Shown here piece after piece: positions 1 to 3,956 of a stretch of DNA of 5,096 nucleotides. Both the position numbers and the translations under genes were made by a program. How positions within the stretch are numbered: the first letter of the stretch is position 1; each line of letters begins with the position of its first letter. Source of the DNA: an uncultured Christensenellaceae bacterium (GTDB lineage: Bacteria; Bacillota; Clostridia; Christensenellales; Christensenellaceae); the NCBI GenBank assembly GCA_934438035.1, contig CAKSBK010000103.1:1-5096 (forward strand), in the 5' to 3' direction. A model generated the notes under the pieces. It saw only the letters and a list, made by a program, of their open reading frames with translations. It was not told the DNA's origin and searched no databases.

Positions 1-1352
1 AAGCAAGAGCCGCAATCGACGATGCTCATGCAAAAACGCTTGCCGACATGGAATATACTTTCGATATTGACGGACAGACGGTAGTTATAAAGCAGTCTAA
101 CGGTTTTATAGTTAATTACGACTTGAGAAACGTTATGAACAAGGCATATAACGTAATAGATTTAAGCGACGCAAAGGCGGCGGTTAAAGAATACGAGACG
201 ATTAAGTCCGAGGGCAGAAATTTTGAGACCTCTCCGGAAATTGACGAGGATTCCTTAAGAAACAAGCTTGAAACCGTTGCCGATAAATATACCACCGAGG
301 CAAAAGACGCTACATGGAAAATAAACATGAGCGCTCCCGAGGGGGAAAAGGTGGAGATAGTCGAAGGTCAGTCCGGAGTTACTATTGACACAAACGCTAT
401 GTATGATGAAATAACAAGGCTCTTTTCGGAGAGAAAGGGAGGCGCGCTTGAGGTTGCGACAACGGTTGTCGAGCCCGAGGTTACAGCCGAATCCTTAAAA
501 AACAAATACAGCTTCAGGGCTTCCGCCGTAACGAGCTATAACGACGCGTCTCACGGATATGCGACAAGAGTGCATAACATAGAAAAGGCGACCGGTCACG
601 TTAACGGAACGGTGTTAAAGCCGGGCGACATATTCTCTATGAATAGAACCATAGGGGACAGAACGTATGCAAACGGCTATCAGGCGGGCGGCGCTTTAGT
701 TAACGGCTCTACGGAAACGCAGGCGGGCGGCGGAGTTTGCCAGGTTGCAACCACGCTTTATAACGCCGTTGTAAAGTCCGACCTTGAAATCGTTTACAGA
801 CAGAATCATTCCGAAAAGCTTTCTTACGTTGAGGGCGGTCTTGACGCAACGATAAACACGGGAACTATAGATTTTAAGTTCAAAAACAATACGAACAGCG
901 ATATATTAATAGTCGGCTATAACGTCAACAGACACGTATATTTTGAAATATACGGGGAGAAGTTCTCAGGGGACTTTGACAAAATAACGCTTTCCTCAAA
1001 GCAGACGGGCGTTGTTAACCCGAGCGGAGAGATGGCTTACCAGGTTGTAAAGGGCAAGCCCGCAAGCTATAAAGAAGTTAAGCAGAAGAGGAAAATAGGT
1101 TCCACATGGATGTCCTATAAGAATTATTGGAAGGACGGCAAAATAATAAAGACGGAGCCGCTTGCAAAGTCAACATATAAGGCGTTTAACGGAATCACGC
1201 TTATAGGCGAGGGAAGCGACCTTGACCCGAATAAGCCGGAGGTTACGCCTACGCCCCCAACTTCGAGTACGGCGCCTACGCCTACGACCTCGGCTCCTAC
1301 GCCTTCGGCTCCTGCTCCGTCGGCGTCCGGTTCTTCGGGTTCAGGAGAATAA
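1..1352 (+). CDS. VanW-domain cell-surface protein, 5'-truncated by the window edge
   Basis: This is the C-terminal part of a VanW-family protein. The frame is open from base 3, and 15 codons precede the first visible ATG at 48, so the true start lies upstream and that ATG is internal. Numbering from the ATG, residues 1-60 and about 66-145 look like two YoaR-like PG_binding_4 modules. The VanW domain covers about 154-303, with PGDIFSMN (192-199), GGGVCQVATTLYNA (227-240), R251/H254 and D266 conserved as in the family. Residues 334-387 resemble a G5-type beta module (GKP, then WKDGKIIKTE). The end is a Pro/Thr/Ser/Ala-rich tail with no LPXTG sorting signal. Family members are usually held by an N-terminal membrane segment, not visible here, and face the cell wall. 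VanW occurs in some glycopeptide-resistance clusters, but its biochemical role is unknown, and no van regulator, ligase or dipeptidase lies nearby, so resistance should not be inferred. Confidence 0.92.
   Translation, partial: ARAAIDDAHAKTLADMEYTFDIDGQTVVIKQSNGFIVNYDLRNVMNKAYNVIDLSDAKAAVKEYETIKSEGRNFETSPEIDEDSLRNKLETVADKYTTEAKDATWKINMSAPEGEKVEIVEGQSGVTIDTNAMYDEITRLFSERKGGALEVATTVVEPEVTAESLKNKYSFRASAVTSYNDASHGYATRVHNIEKATGHVNGTVLKPGDIFSMNRTIGDRTYANGYQAGGALVNGSTETQAGGGVCQVATTLYNAVVKSDLEIVYRQNHSEKLSYVEGGLDATINTGTIDFKFKNNTNSDILIVGYNVNRHVYFEIYGEKFSGDFDKITLSSKQTGVVNPSGEMAYQVVKGKPASYKEVKQKRKIGSTWMSYKNYWKDGKIIKTEPLAKSTYKAFNGITLIGEGSDLDPNKPEVTPTPPTSSTAPTPTTSAPTPSAPAPSASGSSGSGE
1236..1349 (+). repeat. 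Low-complexity Pro/Thr/Ser/Ala tail of the VanW protein
   Basis: The last 38 residues of the VanW protein (397-434) are almost entirely Pro, Thr, Ser and Ala, closing with a Ser/Gly stretch. The DNA is an imperfect short-unit repeat built from CCTACG and GGCTCC-like units. The tail is predicted disordered and probably extends into the wall. Such a tail is more often a linker between domains than the terminus of a protein, so the stop straight after it is slightly unusual. The stop at 1350 is followed within 10 nt by a strong terminator, which argues for a genuine gene end. Confidence 0.75.
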
Positions 1353-1359
1353 TGCTTTT

Positions 1360-1386
1360 AACCTCAGGCGAAAGTTTGAGGTTTTT
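1360..1386 (+). terminator. Intrinsic terminator after the VanW gene
   Basis: Bases 1360-1383 fold into a 10-bp stem (AACCTCAGGC against GTTTGAGGTT, with two G-U pairs) capped by a GAAA tetraloop closed by C-G. Five T's follow directly at 1382-1386, and a second run of eight T's lies at 1392-1399. The hairpin starts 7 nt after the stop codon. It should end the VanW transcript and isolate it from the next operon. Confidence 0.85.
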
Positions 1387-1388
1387 AA

Positions 1389-1417
1389 TTGTTTTTTTTA
1401 TACGGGTAGTGTAAAAT
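1389..1417 (+). promoter_or_regulatory. Putative sigma-A promoter of the UPF0173-YitT-HAD operon
   Basis: TTGTTT at 1389-1394 and TAAAAT at 1412-1417 are separated by 17 nt, giving four and five matches to the sigma-A consensus hexamers. Transcription would start near 1424, leaving a leader of about 28 nt before the ATG at 1452. The -35 element falls inside the T-rich region after the previous terminator, so promoter and terminator are packed together. The region is AT-rich and other -10-like words (for example TATATA near 1420) exist, so the exact start is uncertain. Confidence 0.45.
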
Positions 1418-1451
1418 TTATATAGAAATATTATTTTTCGGAGGGAAAATC

Positions 1452-2132
1452 ATGAGCTATTCTATAAAATGGTTAGGGCACGCCGCTTTTGAAATTAAAA
1501 GGGAAGACGGTGCGGTAATACTTATTGACCCGTGGCTTTCAAATCCTATGGGCGTTATGGGCGTTCGGGATTTAAAAAGAGTGGATTTAGTGCTTGTTAC
1601 TCACGACCACGACGACCACGTCGGCGAAGCGGGAGAGATATTAAAGAAATTCCCCGAGGCGACGCTCATCGCTCAGCCGGAGCTTACGTCAAGACTGTTG
1701 CGAGATTACGGCTTTTTGCCTTCCCAGATAAAGAACGGCAACGGAATGAATATAGGCGGAACGGTAGAAGAAAAGGGATTTAAAATCACCATGGTGGAGG
1801 CGACCCATTCGAGCGAAACGGGAGAGCCCTCCGGCTTTATGATTGACATTGACGGAGACGTCGTTTACCATGCCGGAGACACGGGGCTTATGGCGTCGAT
1901 GGAGTATTTTAAAGCGCTCTATTCGCCGAGAATAGCGCTTCTTCCCGTGGGCAGCGTTTATACTATGGACGTTAAAGCGGCGGCAATGGCGGCGGATATT
2001 TTGGGAGTAAGCGCGGTTATACCCATGCATTATATGACTTTCCCTATTCTTACGCAGTCTGCGGAGGATATGGGAAGGCTTACCAAGGCGGATGTTTTAA
2101 ACATTAAACCGGGAACGCTTATAGAGTTTTAA
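1452..2132 (+). CDS. UPF0173-family metal-dependent hydrolase (metallo-beta-lactamase fold)
   Basis: This 226-residue protein is a full-length member of the UPF0173/YtkL family of small metallo-beta-lactamase-fold hydrolases, cytoplasmic and with no signal peptide. The metal-binding signature THDHDDH spans residues 50-56 (H51, H53, D55, H56). Further expected ligands are H119 (EATHS), D143 (HAGDTG) and H193 in the family motif HYMTFP (193-198). The N-terminal WLGHAAFEI and IDPWLSNP motifs are also typical. Every metal ligand is present, so the enzyme should be active with two metals, but the family's substrate is not established and no beta-lactamase activity is implied. The start is well supported by GGAGGG at 1440-1445, 6 nt before the ATG. 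It is the first gene of a three-gene operon and ends 8 nt before the YitT-family gene. Confidence 0.95.
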   Translation: MSYSIKWLGHAAFEIKREDGAVILIDPWLSNPMGVMGVRDLKRVDLVLVTHDHDDHVGEAGEILKKFPEATLIAQPELTSRLLRDYGFLPSQIKNGNGMNIGGTVEEKGFKITMVEATHSSETGEPSGFMIDIDGDVVYHAGDTGLMASMEYFKALYSPRIALLPVGSVYTMDVKAAAMAADILGVSAVIPMHYMTFPILTQSAEDMGRLTKADVLNIKPGTLIEF

Positions 2133-2140
2133 AGAGGACA

Positions 2141-3001
2141 ATGAAAGAAAACAAGCTTTTAGAGAATGTTAAACAGTTCGGCGTTATAACATTAGCGACC
2201 ATGCTGATGGTTTTCGGAGTATATCTGTTTAAATTTCCTAACAACTTTACTTTTGGCGGGGTTACGGGCATAGCGGTATTAATAGCCAGAATATTGCCCA
2301 TATCCGCAAGCACCGCCACATTTATTTTAAATACGCTTCTTTTGATTTTGGGCTTTGCGTTTTTGGGAAGGGGCTTCGGCTTTAAAACCGTTTACGTAAG
2401 CCTGCTTACGAGCGCCGGGCTGTGGGCGCTTGAGAAGCTTATGCCCTTAAGCGCACCGATAACGGACGAGCCGGTTTTGGAGCTTATTTTTGCGATAATG
2501 CTGCCTGCCGTAAGCTCGGCGATACTTTTTAACATAGGCGCTTCAAGCGGGGGAACGGATATCCTGGCGATGATATTTAAAAAGTATTCCGCCCTTAATA
2601 TCGGAAGAGCGCTTATACTTGCGGACTGTATAGTCGCGGTTGCGTCGTTTTTTGTTTTTGACGTTAAAACGGGGCTTTTTTCGGCATGCGGGCTTATTGC
2701 GAAATCATTTGTAATTGACGGGGTTATAGAAAACATAAACCTATGCAAGTATTTTACGATTATTTGCGACGACCCCAAGCCTCTTTGTGAATTTATTACG
2801 GGAACTCTTAAAAGAAGCGCAACTGTGCTTAACGCGGAGGGGGCGTTTAAGGGAAAGGATAAATCCGTAGTAATAACGATTATGAAGCCGCATGAGGCGG
2901 TGAAGCTCAGAAATTATATAAGAAAAGCGCAGCCGGGAGCTTTTCTTGCAATAACCAATTCCAGTGAAATAATAGGAAAGGGGTTTCACTTTTTCAGCTG
3001 A
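2141..3001 (+). CDS. YitT-family membrane protein (YitT/DUF161 plus DUF2179)
   Basis: This 286-residue integral membrane protein matches the YitT family in length and domain order. After a short polar start come about six hydrophobic segments, roughly residues 13-31, 37-54, 57-75, 82-98, 112-132 and 155-190. The last is long enough to cross twice or form a re-entrant pair. The family motif SSGGTD lies at 135-140. Residues about 200-286 form the soluble DUF2179 domain, with its usual order of a central strand-rich part and a closing AFLAITNSSEIIGKGF stretch (267-282). The family is widespread in Bacillota and its transport or signalling role is not firmly established. The start is set by AAGAGG at 2132-2137, only 3 nt from the ATG. 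That spacing is short, so initiation may rely partly on ribosomes finishing the upstream gene. The TGA stop shares its A with the next gene's ATG. Confidence 0.93.
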   Translation: MKENKLLENVKQFGVITLATMLMVFGVYLFKFPNNFTFGGVTGIAVLIARILPISASTATFILNTLLLILGFAFLGRGFGFKTVYVSLLTSAGLWALEKLMPLSAPITDEPVLELIFAIMLPAVSSAILFNIGASSGGTDILAMIFKKYSALNIGRALILADCIVAVASFFVFDVKTGLFSACGLIAKSFVIDGVIENINLCKYFTIICDDPKPLCEFITGTLKRSATVLNAEGAFKGKDKSVVITIMKPHEAVKLRNYIRKAQPGAFLAITNSSEIIGKGFHFFS

Positions 3002-3003
3002 TG
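2999..3003 (+). other. TGATG stop-start overlap between the YitT and HAD genes
   Basis: The YitT stop TGA (2999-3001) and the HAD start ATG (3001-3003) share one base. No ribosome binding site lies at the usual distance: the nearest purine run, AGGAAAGGGG at about 2974-2983, ends 17 nt before the ATG. Translation of the HAD gene therefore probably depends on termination and restart by ribosomes leaving the YitT gene, which would tie the two protein amounts together. Confidence 0.75.
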
Positions 3004-3654
3004 AAATATAAATGCCTTATTATCGACCACGACGACACTGCGGTTAATTCCACGCCTACGGTTAATTACCCCGCCTTTGTATCGGCGCTTAAAAAGCTTA
3101 GGCCGCAGGAAAGCTATACTCTTGAGGAGTTTATGGACGAGGTTATTAAGCACGGGTTTTATCCGTTTATGACGGACGTTCTTAAGTTTAATGAAGAAGA
3201 AATTGAATATCAAGAGAATGTCTGGCGGGAATATGCGGATAATATAATGCCGCAGTTTTTTCCCGGGCTGTGCGATGTTTTGAGAAGCTTTAAAGCGCAG
3301 GGGGGTATAATCTGCGTTTTGTCTCAATCCTCAAGGGAGTATATTCTGCAGGATTATATAGCGAATATGGGGATTAAGCCGGACAAAATTTTCGGATGCG
3401 AGCTTAAAAAAGAGCTTCAGAAGCCTTCGCCGTACGCAGTGACAGAGATACAGAAAATCTACGATTTAAAAAAAGAGGATATTTTGCTTGTTGACGACTT
3501 GCCCACGGGGCTTAAGACGGCAAGAGCGGCGGGAACGGATTTTGCGTATGCGGGCTGGGGAATTTATAACTCAGAGCTTATAGACTATATGGCAAAAAAT
3601 GCGGATTACGTTTTTACCGAGGTTTACGAGCTTGCGGATGTGATTTTAGGATAA
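3001..3654 (+). CDS. HAD-superfamily hydrolase, probable small-molecule phosphatase
   Basis: This 217-residue cytoplasmic protein has all four haloacid-dehalogenase motifs. Motif I is DHDDT (9-13), with nucleophile D9 and acid/base D11. Motif II is the serine of VLSQSS (S108), motif III is K141 in LQKPSP, and motif IV is the acidic pair D165-D166 in LLVDDLPTG. Residues about 16-85 form a helical C1 cap, as in phosphoglycolate phosphatase and beta-phosphoglucomutase relatives. Motif I has Asp where DLDGT-type enzymes have Gly. The complete catalytic set predicts Mg-dependent phosphoester hydrolysis, but the substrate cannot be read from the sequence. The gene is the last of the operon and overlaps the YitT gene by one base. 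No other start fits, because the DHDDT motif sits at the normal distance from this ATG. A terminator stem begins within a few bases of the stop. Confidence 0.93.
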   Translation: MKYKCLIIDHDDTAVNSTPTVNYPAFVSALKKLRPQESYTLEEFMDEVIKHGFYPFMTDVLKFNEEEIEYQENVWREYADNIMPQFFPGLCDVLRSFKAQGGIICVLSQSSREYILQDYIANMGIKPDKIFGCELKKELQKPSPYAVTEIQKIYDLKKEDILLVDDLPTGLKTARAAGTDFAYAGWGIYNSELIDYMAKNADYVFTEVYELADVILG

Positions 3655-3656
3655 TA

Positions 3657-3694
3657 AAAAAGCCGTTTAACATCTTTTTGTTAAGCGGCTTTTT
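3657..3694. terminator. Bidirectional intrinsic terminator between the HAD operon and tRNA-Arg
   Basis: An 11-bp stem pairs 3661-3671 with 3680-3690 (AGCCGTTTAAC against GTTAAGCGGCT, one G-U pair) around an 8-nt loop. A-runs on the left (3656-3661) and T-runs on the right (3690-3694) extend it and give a T-tract on both strands. It can stop the operon on the plus strand and the tRNA transcript on the minus strand. Only one base separates the stem region from the tRNA's encoded CCA. Confidence 0.9.
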
Positions 3695-3695
3695 C

Positions 3696-3772
3696 TGGCG
3701 TGCCTGGAGGGATTCGAACCCGCGACCTTTTGATTCGTAGTCAAACACTCTATCCAGCTGAGCTACAGGCAC
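3696..3772 (-). tRNA. tRNA-Arg, anticodon ACG, CCA encoded
   Basis: Read on the minus strand, the 7-bp acceptor stem GTGCCTG/CAGGCAC pairs perfectly (3766-3772 with 3700-3706). The D-arm is GCTC/GAGT with loop AGCTGGATA. The anticodon stem TTTGA/TCAAA holds the loop CTACGAA (3734-3740), giving anticodon ACG, whose first base is normally converted to inosine to read CGU, CGC and CGA. The variable loop is AGGTC. The T-arm loop is TTCGAAT, with discriminator G at 3699 and CCA encoded at 3696-3698. The T-stem GCGGG/CCCTC has one C-U mismatch at pair 50-64 and the D-stem closes with a G-U pair. All other stems are intact, so the gene is probably functional. Confidence 0.96.
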
Positions 3773-3786
3773 ATCAATGCTTAAAT

Positions 3787-3815
3787 ATTATACAGCTAAA
3801 CGGTAAAAGTGTCAA
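3787..3815 (-). promoter_or_regulatory. Consensus sigma-A promoter of the tRNA-Arg gene
   Basis: On the minus strand TTGACA (3810-3815) and TATAAT (3787-3792) are both perfect consensus hexamers separated by the ideal 17 nt. Transcription would begin near 3780, leaving a leader of about 8 nt before the mature tRNA at 3772. An A9 run on the same strand (T's at 3819-3827) sits just upstream of the -35 and resembles an UP element, which binds the RNA polymerase alpha subunit. This arrangement is typical of strongly expressed stable-RNA genes. Confidence 0.92.
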
Positions 3816-3898
3816 ATGTTTTTTTTTGCTCTATATGTTAAAGGAGAAAAGTTAATAAATTGTTCACGGTTTATTTCGTGATTGTTAACCGTTTATCG

Positions 3899-3927
3899 TA
3901 TACAAACAAGCTTGTTTGGAGTATAAT
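3899..3927 (+). promoter_or_regulatory. Putative sigma-A promoter of the peptidoglycan-binding repeat gene
   Basis: A perfect -10 TATAAT lies at 3922-3927, with TATACA at 3899-3904 (four of six matches to TTGACA) 17 nt upstream. The start would be near 3934, giving a leader of about 23 nt before the ATG at 3957. The -35 is weak while the spacer contains most of a perfect palindrome, which fits a promoter controlled by a DNA-binding protein. Confidence 0.6.
3903..3918. promoter_or_regulatory. 16-bp perfect palindrome in the promoter spacer, operator candidate
   Basis: CAAACAAG followed directly by its reverse complement CTTGTTTG makes a perfect 16-bp palindrome with no loop. It occupies most of the space between the -35 and -10 hexamers of the promoter for the downstream gene. 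With no loop, and lying upstream of the transcription start, it is better read as a binding site for a dimeric protein than as an RNA hairpin. The cognate regulator is unknown and no regulator gene lies in the window. Confidence 0.5.
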
Positions 3928-3956
3928 AGCTAATATAAAAAATTCGAGAGGTCATT

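Noticed and set aside
48..1352. VanW gene as evidence of vancomycin resistance
   Set aside because: VanW domains are common in wall proteins of Clostridia, and no vanA/B/H/X/Y or van regulator gene is in the window.
1222..1425. A 67-codon plus-strand frame rich in Arg and Leu
   Set aside because: It is an out-of-frame reading of the Pro/Thr/Ser tail repeat and runs through the terminator hairpin.
2392..2778. A 128-codon minus-strand frame inside the YitT gene
   Set aside because: It is antisense to a complete family match and has no independent start signal or recognisable domain.
3696..3772. tRNA gene as an integration (attachment) site
   Set aside because: No integrase and no direct repeat of the tRNA 3' end are visible, and the neighbours look like ordinary chromosomal genes.
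3797..3895. TAAACGGT at 3797-3804 and its inverse ACCGTTTA at 3888-3895, with a related ACGGTTTAT at 3866-3874
   Set aside because: These 8-bp matches in an AT-rich spacer are within chance expectation and no regular spacing links them to both promoters.
3773..3956. A small RNA or riboswitch in the spacer
   Set aside because: The spacer is accounted for by two divergent promoters and a palindrome. The plus-strand leader of about 23 nt is too short for a riboswitch, and no conserved aptamer core is visible.
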